DNA of 64,000 nt from Bog-473 sp963777485 (GCA_963777485.1 CAVZQP010000004.1:248001-312000); one strand, 5' to 3'; counted from the stretch's first letter, positions 8,726-17,664 are shown. The notes: a model not told the origin generated them from the sequence alone. Made by a program: numbers and translations.

Positions 8726-9550
8726 ATGCCCGCACCGCGGCCCGTCCGCGACGCAGCCATTGTCGGTTTGGACGACTACGCCGAGCGTGTCGCCGAGCTG
8801 GCAACCACCGACGGCCGGGTGCCCGGGGAACGGGGCCGCCAGACGCGCCAGCGGCTGCTCGACGCCACCGTCGAGCTCCTCACGACGACGTCGTGGAGGT
8901 CGGTGAAAGTGACCGACATCGCCCGGCAGGCGCGCACGTCGCCGGCCACCTTCTACCAGTACTTCGGGAACGTGGAGCAGGCCATACGCGTGCTCGCCGA
9001 GGGCATGGTGGACCAGGCCGCGCAGCTCGCCGAGCTCGCGGGCGGCGACTGGTCCGAGGAGGCGAGCTGGGACACGGCGCGCGCGGTGACCGAGGGCTTC
9101 CTCTCCTATTGGGAGGACAACCGCGCCGTGTTCCGCGTCGTCGACCTCGCAACCGAGGAAGGCGACGCCGAGCTGCGCGGGATACGGGTGCGCGCGTTGA
9201 ACGCGGTGACCGTGGCACTCGCGCAGGTGATCGTCGCGGCGTCGCCGTCGGGAACCGGCACGCCCGGCACCACGACGAGCTCACCGGCGGGCGCCGACCC
9301 GATGGCCGTGGCGGGGACGCTCGTCGCGATGTTCGCCAGTGTCTCCGCCCACCGCTACGGCTTCGAATTCTGGGGCATCCGCACCGGCCACCTCATCGAC
9401 ACGCAGGCCCGGATGCTGCACTGGGCCGTCACCGGGCGCGAGGCCCCGCCGGCCGAGGTCACGCCGTCACGGGAGGCGACCCGGCCGCGGACGGGCCCGG
9501 TGCTCGGCGGGGCGACGGCACGGCGCCGGAGCGCGACGACACCACCTTGA
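8726..9550 (+). CDS. TetR-family transcriptional regulator
   Basis: This 274-residue protein has a TetR helix-turn-helix (RQTRQRLLDATVELL, VTDIARQARTSPATFYQYF, about residues 33-75) and a helical ligand domain. It is long for TetR because of N- and C-terminal extensions; the C-terminal tail is Pro/Arg/Thr-rich and probably disordered. It lacks the GRRTFFRYF-type segment I associate with MftR, so I do not call it the mycofactocin regulator, though it lies near mycofactocin genes. It is divergent from the broken KstR-like gene and convergent with the cyclase gene. Ligand unknown. Confidence 0.88.
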   Translation: MPAPRPVRDAAIVGLDDYAERVAELATTDGRVPGERGRQTRQRLLDATVELLTTTSWRSVKVTDIARQARTSPATFYQYFGNVEQAIRVLAEGMVDQAAQLAELAGGDWSEEASWDTARAVTEGFLSYWEDNRAVFRVVDLATEEGDAELRGIRVRALNAVTVALAQVIVAASPSGTGTPGTTTSSPAGADPMAVAGTLVAMFASVSAHRYGFEFWGIRTGHLIDTQARMLHWAVTGREAPPAEVTPSREATRPRTGPVLGGATARRRSATTPP

Positions 9551-9589
9551 GGCTTCCGCCCGACAGGACGCAACGGTCGGGCTCGGCTC

Positions 9590-10528
9590 CTATCTGAGCG
9601 CGACAGGCTGGAGTGGCGAGCCGAGCCCGTCGACCAACGGCAACGGGGTGGCGTCGAGCAGGAAGGCGTAGCGTCCGTCCGCGGCGCAAGCGTCGGACAG
9701 TTCGTCGAGCACCCAGTTCTGTCCCTGGGTCAGTCCCATCTCGACCAGATGCAGCACGTGCACCGGCAGGTACGCCTCCTCGTACTGGCACGGAAAGACC
9801 TCGAACACGAAGGTGTCCGTCGCGACGGCAGCAACGTCGTGCGCGTGGAACCACGCCGCCGTCTCGATGGTGAGCCCCGGAGACGGCCAGGTGTAGGCCA
9901 CGAGGTCGCGGCGCTCCGGCTCCAGGTGCACCATCTGGCCCGTGCGCACCAGCACGATGTCGCCGGGCTCGATGTCGACTCCCGCGAGGTCGCAGGCCGC
10001 GTCGAGGTCCGCCGGCGCGATGGGGTAGCCGGGTTCGAGCACTTCGCGGCCGAGTGCGAGGGCCACATCGAGGAGGACGCCTCGGCTCACGACGGCGCCG
10101 GCGCGATGGATGCCGCAGCGGGTGGCGCCGCGCTCCGCCGTGATCGTCGACGCCGGGTACCCGTTGTAGATCTGCCCGGCGTGGCTGCAGTGGGCGAGTG
10201 CGTCCCAATGAGTGGCGGCTTGGGTGCCCATGGAGAACACGTCTTCGCTGAACGAGACGAACTCGGGGTCCGGCCCCTCCGGCTTGTTGACATGGATCGT
10301 CGTCCGGGCCGGGTTCGCCCGGCCCTCGACGAAGCCGAGCTGGATCCCGTCGGCCTCCGAAAGGGGCAGCCCCAAGGCGATCGCCTGGCCGGAGACCACC
10401 GAGGCGGCGCCCCGGCGGCGCGCCGTGTCGTCGATCAGGTTGAGCGTGCCGATCTCGTCGTCGGGGCCCCACCGGCCCCAGTTGCGCACCCGGGCCGCGA
10501 CCTCGGTGAACGCGGTGGACACGGGCAC
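9590..10528 (-). CDS. Cyclase-family metal-dependent hydrolase (PF04199)
   Basis: The 312-residue protein matches the cyclase/kynurenine-formamidase-like family. The opening NWGRWGPDDEIGTLNLID is typical, as is the metal motif THWDALAHCSH (HxxxDxxxH-like, about residues 105-117). Family members hydrolyse amides or lactones such as N-formylkynurenine; this longer subgroup is mostly uncharacterised. The start is GTG 10528. It is divergent from the alcohol dehydrogenase gene, sharing a 142-base promoter region. Confidence 0.85.
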   Translation of the reverse strand: MPVSTAFTEVAARVRNWGRWGPDDEIGTLNLIDDTARRRGAASVVSGQAIALGLPLSEADGIQLGFVEGRANPARTTIHVNKPEGPDPEFVSFSEDVFSMGTQAATHWDALAHCSHAGQIYNGYPASTITAERGATRCGIHRAGAVVSRGVLLDVALALGREVLEPGYPIAPADLDAACDLAGVDIEPGDIVLVRTGQMVHLEPERRDLVAYTWPSPGLTIETAAWFHAHDVAAVATDTFVFEVFPCQYEEAYLPVHVLHLVEMGLTQGQNWVLDELSDACAADGRYAFLLDATPLPLVDGLGSPLQPVALR

Positions 10529-10553
10529 GCGGGCACCTTACCGCCGCGTTCGA

Positions 10554-10566
10554 AACCGCCCCGGTT
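10554..10566. promoter_or_regulatory. Inverted repeat overlapping the dehydrogenase -35 box
   Basis: AACCG-CCC-CGGTT is a perfect 5-bp inverted repeat. It overlaps the first two bases of the proposed -35 hexamer at 10565, a classic position for a repressor operator. Confidence 0.35.
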
Positions 10567-10593
10567 GTCCGCGCCGTGGCGGCGGACGATACT
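10565..10593 (+). promoter_or_regulatory. Candidate sigma-70-type promoter for the alcohol dehydrogenase
   Basis: TTGTCC (10565-10570) and GATACT (10588-10593) are separated by 17 bases; each matches four of six consensus positions. The predicted leader of about 70 bases ends with a strong ribosome site (GGGAGGG, eight bases before ATG 10671). Confidence 0.45.
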
Positions 10594-10670
10594 GAGGCTG
10601 CGACGCAGAAAGCAGCGCAGCGAATGGGTCCGCCGAAGTAGCGGAGCAAGCCTCAGGGAGGGATTGCCAA

Positions 10671-11825
10671 ATGACGACGGTACGTGCGGCGGTGTGCACG
10701 GGTCTCAACGAGCCTTGGAAGACCGAAGAGCTCGAAGTCGACCCCCCGGCCAACCGTGAGATCCGGGTCAAGATGGTCTATTCGGGCATGTGCCACTCGG
10801 ACGAGCACCTGCGCACCGGCGACATCAGCGCTCCCCCCGAGGTCCTCGAGATGATCGGCGTGAAGTCGATGTTCCCTGTCGTCGGCGGCCACGAGGGCTC
10901 GGGCGTCGTGACCGAGATCGGGCCGAACGTGACACAGGTCGCCGTGGGCGACCACGTCGCCGTCGCCTTCATCCCCTCCTGCGGGACCTGCTTCTGGTGC
11001 GCCAGCGGGCGTCAGAACCTGTGCGACCTCGGCATGATGACACTGGCCGGCGGCATGATCAGTGACGGCACGTACCGCTATCACCTGGGCGACGAGAACC
11101 TGAATCGCATGGCCCAGCTCGGCACGTTCGCCGACGAGATGGTGTGCCACGAGAACTCGGTGGTCCGCATCAACCCGTGGGACAACATGAAGGCCGCCGC
11201 GCTGATCAGCTGCGGCATCGCGACCGGCTTCGGCTCTGCCGTCGACCGGGCGAAGGTGAAGCCCGGTGAGACGGTCGTCGTCGCGGGATGCGGCGGCGTG
11301 GGTTCGGGTGCTATCCAGGGCGCGCGCATCGCCGGGGCGCGCCACATCATCGCGGTGGACCCGGTGCCCTTCAAGCTCGAGAAGGCCAAGGAGATCGGCG
11401 CCACCCACACGGCGGCCTCGCTGGCCGAGGTGCCGTTCCTGCTGCCCGAGCTCACGATGGGCCGCAACGCCGACGTCGTAATCCTCACGCCCGGCGTCCT
11501 GCACGGCGAGATGATCGCCGAGGCCGCGCAGTGCGGCTCGAAGGACGCGCGCATCGTCGCCGTCGCGATCTCGCCGTTCAGTGCGATGGACGTGAAACTG
11601 AACCTGTTCAACCTGGCCATGTTCAACCAGACGGTGATGGGCACGGTCTTCGGTTCGCAGAGCCCCCGGGTCCAGGTGCCGAACCTGCTGAACCTCTTCG
11701 AGAACGGTCAATTGAAGATCGACGAGCTGATCACCCAGGAGTACACGCTCGACCAGGTGCAGCAGGGCTACGAGGACCAGGCGGCGGGGACCATCGTCCG
11801 CGGCGTGGTGAAGTTCGACAGCTGA
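10671..11825 (+). CDS. NDMA-type, mycofactocin-dependent alcohol dehydrogenase
   Basis: This 384-residue zinc alcohol dehydrogenase starts VRAAVCTGLNEPWKTEELEV, typical of the nicotinoprotein subgroup assayed with NDMA, whose tightly bound NAD is recycled by mycofactocin. Catalytic-zinc residues are in GMCHSDEHL and GGHEGSGVV. The structural-zinc loop is CGTCFWCASGRQNLC. The Rossmann glycine motif GCGGVGSGAIQG lies near residue 205. The insertion with TYRYHLGDENLNRM is characteristic of the subgroup. Product: aldehyde or ketone from an alcohol; substrate unknown. Its end faces mftD across a hairpin. Proximity to mftD and the rest of the mft genes supports mycofactocin dependence. Confidence 0.9.
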   Translation: MTTVRAAVCTGLNEPWKTEELEVDPPANREIRVKMVYSGMCHSDEHLRTGDISAPPEVLEMIGVKSMFPVVGGHEGSGVVTEIGPNVTQVAVGDHVAVAFIPSCGTCFWCASGRQNLCDLGMMTLAGGMISDGTYRYHLGDENLNRMAQLGTFADEMVCHENSVVRINPWDNMKAAALISCGIATGFGSAVDRAKVKPGETVVVAGCGGVGSGAIQGARIAGARHIIAVDPVPFKLEKAKEIGATHTAASLAEVPFLLPELTMGRNADVVILTPGVLHGEMIAEAAQCGSKDARIVAVAISPFSAMDVKLNLFNLAMFNQTVMGTVFGSQSPRVQVPNLLNLFENGQLKIDELITQEYTLDQVQQGYEDQAAGTIVRGVVKFDS

Positions 11826-11833
11826 GCGGGCGA

Positions 11834-11869
11834 CACCTCGGCCGCCGGGTCCGGCGGGCCGGCGAGGTG
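11834..11869. terminator. Bidirectional hairpin between convergent genes
   Basis: A nested stem (CACCTCG with CGAGGTG outside; CCGCCGG with CCGGCGG inside, loop GT) fills the 57-base gap between the ends of the dehydrogenase and mftD genes. No T-run follows, as is common for GC-rich actinobacterial terminators. Confidence 0.6.
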
Positions 11870-11882
11870 GGCCGTCAGGCCT

Positions 11883-13055
11883 TCACGCCCCCAGGTGGCG
11901 GGTGAAACCGTCGGGCACCACGATGTCATCGGGTCCGAGGTGGTTGATCGACACGTGCCCGAGGCCGAGCAGCGCGGACTCGATCCCGCCGCGCAGGATG
12001 TCGAGCACGTTCTCGACGCCGGCCTGCCCGTTGGCGGCCAGGCCCCAGAGGTAGGCACGGCCGATCATGACGGCACGGGCGCCGAGCGCGACGGCCTTGA
12101 CCACGTCGCTGCCGCGGCGGATGCCGCCGTCGAGGAGCACCTCGATGTCGTTGCCGACCGCGTTGGCGATGGCGGGCAGCGAGCGGATCGTGGCCGGCGT
12201 GCCGTCGAGGTTGTTGCCGCCGTGGTTCGAGACTGAGATGGCGGTGACGCCGGCGTCGACGGCGCGCTTGGCGTCATCGAGCCGGGTCACACCCTTGAGC
12301 ATGAAGGGGCCACCCCACTGCTCGCGCAGCCAGGCGACGTCCTCCCAACTCGGTGGCGGCGTCCCCATCCACTCCCCGTAGGCGCCGAAGAAGGTGGGGC
12401 CCTGCTGGCCCTTGGGGACCATGTTGGGGGTGGTGAGGTCGGGCGCCCTGCCCGTCTTGGCGAACGACCAGAACCAGCGGGGGTGGGTGAGGGCCTCGGG
12501 CGCGAACTTCAGCATGGTGCGCAGGTTCATCGACTCGGGTATGGCGGGGCTGCCCCAGTCGCGTCCGTGCGAGAACGACCAGTCGAGCGTGGCGATGAGG
12601 CCGACGGCGCCGGCCTCCTTGGCGCGTTGGGCGCGGGCGAGGATCTGGTCGCGTGAGCCGATCCAGTAGATCTGGAAGAAGGTCTGCGGGTTGGCCGCGA
12701 CCACCTCTTCGACGGGTTTGGAGCCGAAGCTGCTCAGGCCCATGGCGGTGCCGCGGGCGGCGGCGGCTCTCGCGACGGCCACCTCGCCGTCGGGGTGCAC
12801 GGCCTGCACGCCGGTCGGGGAGATCACGACAGGGAACGAAATGTCCTGGCCCATGACCGTGGTGGCGAGATCCTTCTTGTCCGAAAGGCCGGCAACGTGG
12901 GGGGCGAAGCCGAGCTCGCCGTAGGCGGCGACGTTGTCCTCGAGGGTCAGGCCGCGTTCGGAGCCGGCGACCAGCGCGCCGTATACGGGCTTGGGGAGGC
13001 GCTTCTTGGCGCGGCGCTGGGCCTCGGCGACCGTTTCGAACCACGTGTTAGCCAT
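11883..13055 (-). CDS. mftD: Mycofactocin synthase MftD (FMN-dependent)
   Basis: MftD is a flavin enzyme of the alpha-hydroxy-acid oxidase fold. It oxidatively deaminates the AHDP intermediate to give premycofactocin. The 390-residue sequence opens NTWFETVAEAQRRAKKRLPK and has FPVVISPTGVQAVHPDGEVA, YGEWMGTPPPSWEDVAWLRE, the flavin-binding SVSNHGGNNLDGTP and LLDGGIRRGSDVVKAVALGA, all as remembered for MftD. ATG 13055 is preferred; GTG 13061 would add two residues. It is detached from the mftABCE genes by about 4.6 kb and is convergent with the mycofactocin-dependent dehydrogenase. Confidence 0.93.
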   Translation of the reverse strand: MANTWFETVAEAQRRAKKRLPKPVYGALVAGSERGLTLEDNVAAYGELGFAPHVAGLSDKKDLATTVMGQDISFPVVISPTGVQAVHPDGEVAVARAAAARGTAMGLSSFGSKPVEEVVAANPQTFFQIYWIGSRDQILARAQRAKEAGAVGLIATLDWSFSHGRDWGSPAIPESMNLRTMLKFAPEALTHPRWFWSFAKTGRAPDLTTPNMVPKGQQGPTFFGAYGEWMGTPPPSWEDVAWLREQWGGPFMLKGVTRLDDAKRAVDAGVTAISVSNHGGNNLDGTPATIRSLPAIANAVGNDIEVLLDGGIRRGSDVVKAVALGARAVMIGRAYLWGLAANGQAGVENVLDILRGGIESALLGLGHVSINHLGPDDIVVPDGFTRHLGA

Positions 13056-13116
13056 GTGCACGGGGACTTTACGCGGTGGGGTTGGCGACCCCCAGTCCCG
13101 TGGGCCGCTGGTCGAG

Positions 13117-13138
13117 GGTCGGTGGGTGGTCGGTGGGT
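13117..13138 (+). repeat. Two tandem copies of an 11-bp repeat
   Basis: GGTCGGTGGGT occurs twice in direct tandem in the roughly 200-base region between divergent mftD and the GGDEF-EAL gene. The rest of this region holds an AT-rich patch near 13210-13225 and a short GC palindrome (CGGCGGGCCGCCG) near 13238-13252. The repeat could be a binding-site array. Confidence 0.4.
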
Positions 13139-13261
13139 GCTCCGCCGGGCACGGCCATTGCAGCGGCGACTCGAGCGGGAGTGCGGCGTTGCCCCTGGCC
13201 AGAGGGCACGGATTTTCAAATTTTCGCTCAACGAGCGGCGGCGGGCCGCCGAAATACCAGC

Positions 13262-15574
13262 GTGGGCGAGGAACACGAGGCCGCGGGGGCCCAGACAGCG
13301 GGGCTGACGGCGTGGTTCCCGTTGGACGACCTTCCCGCCGGGCTGGCGCTGGCGATCATCGCCGTCCTGTTCCCTGTCTCATGGGCGGCGGCCTACTGGC
13401 TGGGTGGGGGCACCAACGTGCTGCCGGTGTGGTTCCTCATTCCGATTCTGTTGGCGGGCCTACGCTTCGGCCCGCTCGGTGCGCTGCTGGCGGGGCTGAT
13501 GGCGACGGTCGTCGCGGGTCCGCTGCTCCCGGCGAACGCGGCGACGGGTACGGCGCAGTCGGCGAGCGACTGGGTGACGCGCGGCGTCTTCTTCGTGATC
13601 ATCGGCGAGCTCGTGACATATTTCTTCACGATGGTGCGCCGTACGACCGGTGGCGCCGTCCACGCAGAGACCAAGCACGAGAGCGAGCTGAGGTTCCGGG
13701 CGCTGGTCCAGCGCGCCACGGACATGATCAGCGTGATCGATGCGACCGGGTGTGTGCACTACGACTCGCCCGCCGTGGAGCGGATTCTGGGGTGGGGGCC
13801 GGCGCAACGCTTCGGCCAGAGCGCCGGCGCGTTCGTGCACCCCGACGACCGGCCGGCGGCCGGGGCCGCATGGAATGCGGTGATCGCCGACCCGACGCGT
13901 CCGCAGACGATTGAGCTGCGGCTGCTCGACTCGGCGGGCTCGTGGCACTGGGCCGAGTCGACGTTCACGAATTTGCTCGACGAGGCCACCGTCGAGGGGA
14001 TCGTGATCAACCACCGGGTCGTGGACGAGCGGCATGCTCTTCAGGACGAGTTGAAGCACCGCGCCTGGCACGACTCGTTGACCGGCCTGGCGAACCGGGG
14101 CTTGTTGCGGGGCCGGGTCGACGGCTCGGTCCCGGCGGTGCATCCCGACGGCGACCCGACGTCCGTCCTGTTCATCGACCTCGACGACTTCAAGACGGTG
14201 AACGACGGTCTCGGCCACGACGCGGGGGACCAGCTGCTGGTCCAGGTCAGCGACCGGCTGCTCCGTTGCGTCGGGCCGTCGGACCTGGTGGCGCGTCTCG
14301 GCGGAGACGAGTTCGCCGTGCTGGTCGCGGCGTCACCCGACGGTCCCGCCGCGGGCGGCAGCGTCGCGCAGCGGATCATCAACGCGATGCTCGAGCCGTT
14401 CGACGTCGGCGGCCACCAGGTGTACGTCAGCACCAGCATCGGGATCGCCACCTGTGCTCCCGGCGGGGCGGATGCCGATTCTGTGCTCATGCAGGCCGAC
14501 ATCGCGATGTACCACGCGAAGGCGAACGGCAAGAACCAGTTCGTCTTCTTCACGGACGAGATGCACCAGGGTGTCCTGCACCGCCTGGCGGTCGAGTCGT
14601 GGCTGCGCGACGCCCTCGCCCGCGACCAGTTCCAGGTGCACTACCAGCCGATCGTCTCCCTGTCCGACCAGAGGATCGATGCGGTCGAGGCTCTGGCCCG
14701 TTGGCAGCATCCGACCTTGGGGGTGCTCACCCCGGCCGACTTCATCGAGATAGCCGAGGTGACCGGCCTGATCGTCCCGCTCGGCAAGATCGTCCTGCAG
14801 GATGCCTGCCACCAGATCCGGCGGTGGCGCGAGGACTACGACGAGCACATGATGGTGAGCGTCAACCTTTCGGCGGCCCAACTCCGCGACAACGAGATCG
14901 TGTCGTGTGTGCGGGCCGCGCTCGACGAGGCGGGCGTCCCGCCGGCGGCGTTGATGATCGAGGTCACCGAGGGCGCGTTGATCGGCGACGTCGCCGGGGC
15001 GACGTCCGTCCTGGAGTCGCTGCACGGGTTGGGAGTGACCATCGCGATCGACGACTTCGGCACCGGCTACTCGTCGTTGTCGCACCTCCAACAGTTCCCG
15101 GTAGACGTGATCAAGATCGACAAGTCGTTCGTCGACGGAGTGTGCAAGAGCAACGACGAGGCGACGCTGGTTCGGTCGGTACTCGCCATCGGCGCCGAGT
15201 TCGGCCTCCAAGTCGTGGCCGAAGGTATCCAGTCCGCCGAGCAGGACGCCGAGCTGCGCCGTCTCGGTTGTGACCACGGCCAGGGTTACTTCTACGCGGC
15301 AGGCATGACGGCGCGGGAGCTCGACGAGCTGTTGGGCCTGGAGCGCGCGCTCGAGGTCCTCGGGGGAGCGGGGCTGGGTATCGCAGGCGGCGGTACCGGC
15401 GCCGGCGACAGCGGCTTCCCGCCGGACGCCGCGGAGACGATGGCCGCGGTCGCCGAGACGATCACGAGTGCCGCCCGGTGCCGTCGTCCCGTCGGGCATA
15501 CCACGAGTGGCGCGGGATTGCACGATGCGCCGGCGGAGCCGACGCAGACGAGCCGGTCGAGACGGTCGGCCTAG
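13262..15574 (+). CDS. Membrane-bound PAS-GGDEF-EAL cyclic-di-GMP protein
   Basis: With GTG 13262 the product is 770 residues; the frame is open upstream to 13076, so the start is uncertain. Order: about four hydrophobic segments (residues about 22-125), a PAS-like domain (ELRFRALVQRATDMISVID), GGDEF (motif intact at 347-351, RLGGDEF) and EAL (E476-A-L in VEALARWQHP; DDFGTGYSSL also present). Both halves look catalytically competent, so it could make or degrade c-di-GMP. The inhibitory I-site five residues before GGDEF reads GPSD instead of RxxD, so product inhibition is probably lost. The C-terminal 60 residues are low-complexity. It is divergent from mftD. Confidence 0.92.
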   Translation: MGEEHEAAGAQTAGLTAWFPLDDLPAGLALAIIAVLFPVSWAAAYWLGGGTNVLPVWFLIPILLAGLRFGPLGALLAGLMATVVAGPLLPANAATGTAQSASDWVTRGVFFVIIGELVTYFFTMVRRTTGGAVHAETKHESELRFRALVQRATDMISVIDATGCVHYDSPAVERILGWGPAQRFGQSAGAFVHPDDRPAAGAAWNAVIADPTRPQTIELRLLDSAGSWHWAESTFTNLLDEATVEGIVINHRVVDERHALQDELKHRAWHDSLTGLANRGLLRGRVDGSVPAVHPDGDPTSVLFIDLDDFKTVNDGLGHDAGDQLLVQVSDRLLRCVGPSDLVARLGGDEFAVLVAASPDGPAAGGSVAQRIINAMLEPFDVGGHQVYVSTSIGIATCAPGGADADSVLMQADIAMYHAKANGKNQFVFFTDEMHQGVLHRLAVESWLRDALARDQFQVHYQPIVSLSDQRIDAVEALARWQHPTLGVLTPADFIEIAEVTGLIVPLGKIVLQDACHQIRRWREDYDEHMMVSVNLSAAQLRDNEIVSCVRAALDEAGVPPAALMIEVTEGALIGDVAGATSVLESLHGLGVTIAIDDFGTGYSSLSHLQQFPVDVIKIDKSFVDGVCKSNDEATLVRSVLAIGAEFGLQVVAEGIQSAEQDAELRRLGCDHGQGYFYAAGMTARELDELLGLERALEVLGGAGLGIAGGGTGAGDSGFPPDAAETMAAVAETITSAARCRRPVGHTTSGAGLHDAPAEPTQTSRSRRSA

Positions 15575-15656
15575 CGCTTGTAGGGCGGCGACCGTCCGCT
15601 CCATGTCGGCCTGCAGGCGGGCCGCATCCGGGGATCGCCCCGCAGCCCAGGGTCCG

Positions 15657-15662
15657 TACCAT
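15657..15662 (+). promoter_or_regulatory. -10 box TACCAT of a leaderless promoter
   Basis: TACCAT ends six bases before ATG 15669, with no ribosome-binding site, supporting both the start choice and leaderless expression of the acetyltransferase. Confidence 0.45.
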
Positions 15663-15668
15663 GACCGG

Positions 15669-16079
15669 ATGGCGATCGAGATCCGTCCGGCGGGGCCCGA
15701 CGACATTCCGGCGGTTCTTTCGTTGTGGTCGGAGGCCGCGGCACCGACGAGCACCGACGACGTGGACGGCGTCCGCGCGTTGTTGGAGAGGGACCCGGAC
15801 TCGCTCTTGGTGGCCGAGGCATCCGGCCGGATCGTCGGGACCGTGATCGCGGGCTGGGACGGGTGGCGCGGCTCGGTGTACCGGATCGTGGTGGCGCCGG
15901 AGCATCGACGGGACGGGCTCGGGCGGCGCCTGTTGGACGAAGCCGAGAGCCGCCTTCGACGGGTCGGGGCGCGCCGGATGCACGCGATCGTCGTGGAGAG
16001 CGACCCGCAGGCCCTGGGGTTCTGGGAGTCCTCGGACTGGGAGCGTCAGGCCTCCCAGGTCCGCTTCACCCGGGGGTAG
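15669..16079 (+). CDS. GNAT-family N-acetyltransferase
   Basis: The 136-residue protein has the complete GNAT fold. The N-terminal strand IEIRPAGPDDIPAVLSLW is followed by VAEASGRIVGTVIAG, and the acetyl-CoA pyrophosphate loop reads VAPEHRRDGLGRRLLDEAE (R/Q-x-x-G-x-G/A form). The C-terminal strand AIVVESDPQALGFWESSDWE is typical. Acceptor unknown. Start ATG 15669 agrees with the -10 box upstream. Its 3' end overlaps the 3' end of convergent mftF by 14 bases. Confidence 0.88.
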   Translation: MAIEIRPAGPDDIPAVLSLWSEAAAPTSTDDVDGVRALLERDPDSLLVAEASGRIVGTVIAGWDGWRGSVYRIVVAPEHRRDGLGRRLLDEAESRLRRVGARRMHAIVVESDPQALGFWESSDWERQASQVRFTRG

Positions 16080-17613
16080 ATCGGGACTCGGGGTTCTCCA
16101 CCTCTTGTCTCGGCTGGCTCAGGCTTTGCCGCAGGGTCCGGGCCGACCACACCCGGGACCGGAAGGACACGCGGGGGACGAGTGGCGCGACCGTTCTTTC
16201 GCGCGCGCAGCCGAGCCATACGCCTGCTCCGTAGGCCGCGTCGTCCGCGACGTGGAGAGCGACGTAGGGCCCAGGACGGAGGTCGGAGCCGTCGTGCAGG
16301 TTCTTGCTGTCCTTCATCAGGTCGGCGAGCGCGGGGACGAGCAATGCGAGTGCGGCGGCTCTGCGGGTTCGCCGGAAGGCCAGTGCGGCCAGGAGCGCTG
16401 GGCTCCAGGCCCGCGCCAGGCCCGACAGTGCCGGCACCGCGGCGCGTGTGGTGCCGTCTCCGGCGATCCGGGTTGCGACGGCGATGGGATCGTCAGTCAG
16501 GCCGCGCAGCCGGTGGGCCAACAGACCGATGGATGTGGCCAGCGTCGCCAGCGCGGCCACGGGGCGGCGCTCGGCGGCCAGCAGCCACACCGCCAACGAC
16601 CAGGCCGAGACGTCGAGGGGCGCGAGGGCGCCCGGGTGTCGGCGCGCGAGCGGTGCCGCCGACGTCCCGTAGAAGGTCCGCCGGGCCAGGAAGTCGCCGA
16701 GGGTCGCGGGTCCGTCGTGCTTGACGGTGCTCTGCGGTGCGAAGCGCACGTCCCAGCCGGCATCGGCGAGGCGCCAGACGAGGTCCACGTCCTCGCCCCC
16801 TCGCAACGTCGGGTCGAAGAGCTCCGGCCCGGACGCCACCGTCGCCCGCACCAGCAAGGCGGCACTCGGGACATATGGGATGGGGGAGCCTCGGCGCACG
16901 AGGCCTTCAACGGTGCCGCGGTCCAGGGAGGAACGGACCGCCTCGTACCTCTGCACCGGGTCCCGGGTGTCCGATGTGTTCCGCGCCGCGACCACCCGCG
17001 GCGCCACGGCGCCAACGAGGGGGTCGTCGAAGTGGCCCAGTAACGGGTCGAGCCATCCGGGAACGGGTACGCAGTCGGAGTCGACGAACGCGACCAGCGG
17101 TGTGTGCACCGCGGCGAGACCGGCGTTGCGGGCCGCAGCCGGACCGCAGTTGTCCGCCAGCGCGACGAAGCGCGCGCCGTGGCGCTCGGCGATCTCCTTG
17201 GTTCCCCCGGGGTCGGTTGACGCGTCGTCCACGACGACGCAGGCCAAGCCGGCGAGTGCATCGAGCAGACGGTCGAGCTGCGCCTGACGGTTCCGCACGG
17301 GGATCACGACGGTGATGTCGTCGTCCTTGAACTCCGACGTCGTGGGCCGCGGGATGTAGGCCCCCGACGAGACGAGACGGCGCGCCAGGAGCCGCGCCCC
17401 CTCCCGGTCGCCGACCGTGTGGCCGGCCCGCCACCGGTCGATGAGGCGTTGTGCCCGCGCCGAGATCCGGAACAGACGGACGGGGCTCCCGCCGAGGACG
17501 ACGGCGCCGTCGTCGAGGTGTGCGGTCGATGCGGCTTGGTGCAACGTGAAGGAAGCGGGCAGTGGCGTGGTCCGGCGGTCCGGGGCCGGCCGCAGCGCGG
17601 GCTGTTCGGGCAT
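16066..17613 (-). CDS. mftF: Mycofactocin glycosyltransferase MftF
   Basis: MftF is a family-2 glycosyltransferase that decorates premycofactocin with a beta-1,4-glucose chain. The 515-residue protein begins at ATG 17613 (MPEQPALRPAPDRR). It has an N-terminal region of about 90 residues, then the GT2 core: DDDITVVIPVRNRQAQLDRL, VVVDDASTDPGG, DNCGPAAARNAG, and the metal motif AFVDSDCVP (DxD-like). GGEDVDLVWRLADAGWDVRF is the acceptor-side E/D motif. Hydrophobic segments near residues 345-450 suggest membrane association. Unlike the usual colinear order, it is divergent from mftA with only 76 bases between the starts. Confidence 0.93.
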   Translation of the reverse strand: MPEQPALRPAPDRRTTPLPASFTLHQAASTAHLDDGAVVLGGSPVRLFRISARAQRLIDRWRAGHTVGDREGARLLARRLVSSGAYIPRPTTSEFKDDDITVVIPVRNRQAQLDRLLDALAGLACVVVDDASTDPGGTKEIAERHGARFVALADNCGPAAARNAGLAAVHTPLVAFVDSDCVPVPGWLDPLLGHFDDPLVGAVAPRVVAARNTSDTRDPVQRYEAVRSSLDRGTVEGLVRRGSPIPYVPSAALLVRATVASGPELFDPTLRGGEDVDLVWRLADAGWDVRFAPQSTVKHDGPATLGDFLARRTFYGTSAAPLARRHPGALAPLDVSAWSLAVWLLAAERRPVAALATLATSIGLLAHRLRGLTDDPIAVATRIAGDGTTRAAVPALSGLARAWSPALLAALAFRRTRRAAALALLVPALADLMKDSKNLHDGSDLRPGPYVALHVADDAAYGAGVWLGCARERTVAPLVPRVSFRSRVWSARTLRQSLSQPRQEVENPESRSTPG

Positions 17614-17658
17614 CACGGGGGCGGCCACCCTCCAATTCTGGCAGCGGTTGACGTTGAT

Positions 17659-17664
17659 TAGGCT
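17659..17664 (+). promoter_or_regulatory. mftA: Likely -10 box TAGGCT of the mftA promoter
   Basis: TAGGCT is a common actinobacterial -10 form. It predicts a start near 17671 and a leader of about 19 bases containing the AGAGGAGG ribosome site (17677-17684). The -35 region is weak. A TTGACG at 17648 is too close to serve as -35 for this box. Confidence 0.45.

Noticed and set aside
8726..9550. Calling the TetR gene mftR
   Set aside because: Its recognition region (ATFYQYFGNVEQ) does not resemble the MftR pattern I know, and it is not adjacent to mftA.
17648..17653. TTGACG as the mftA -35 box
   Set aside because: It is only five bases from the TAGGCT -10 box and no -10 exists 16-18 bases downstream.
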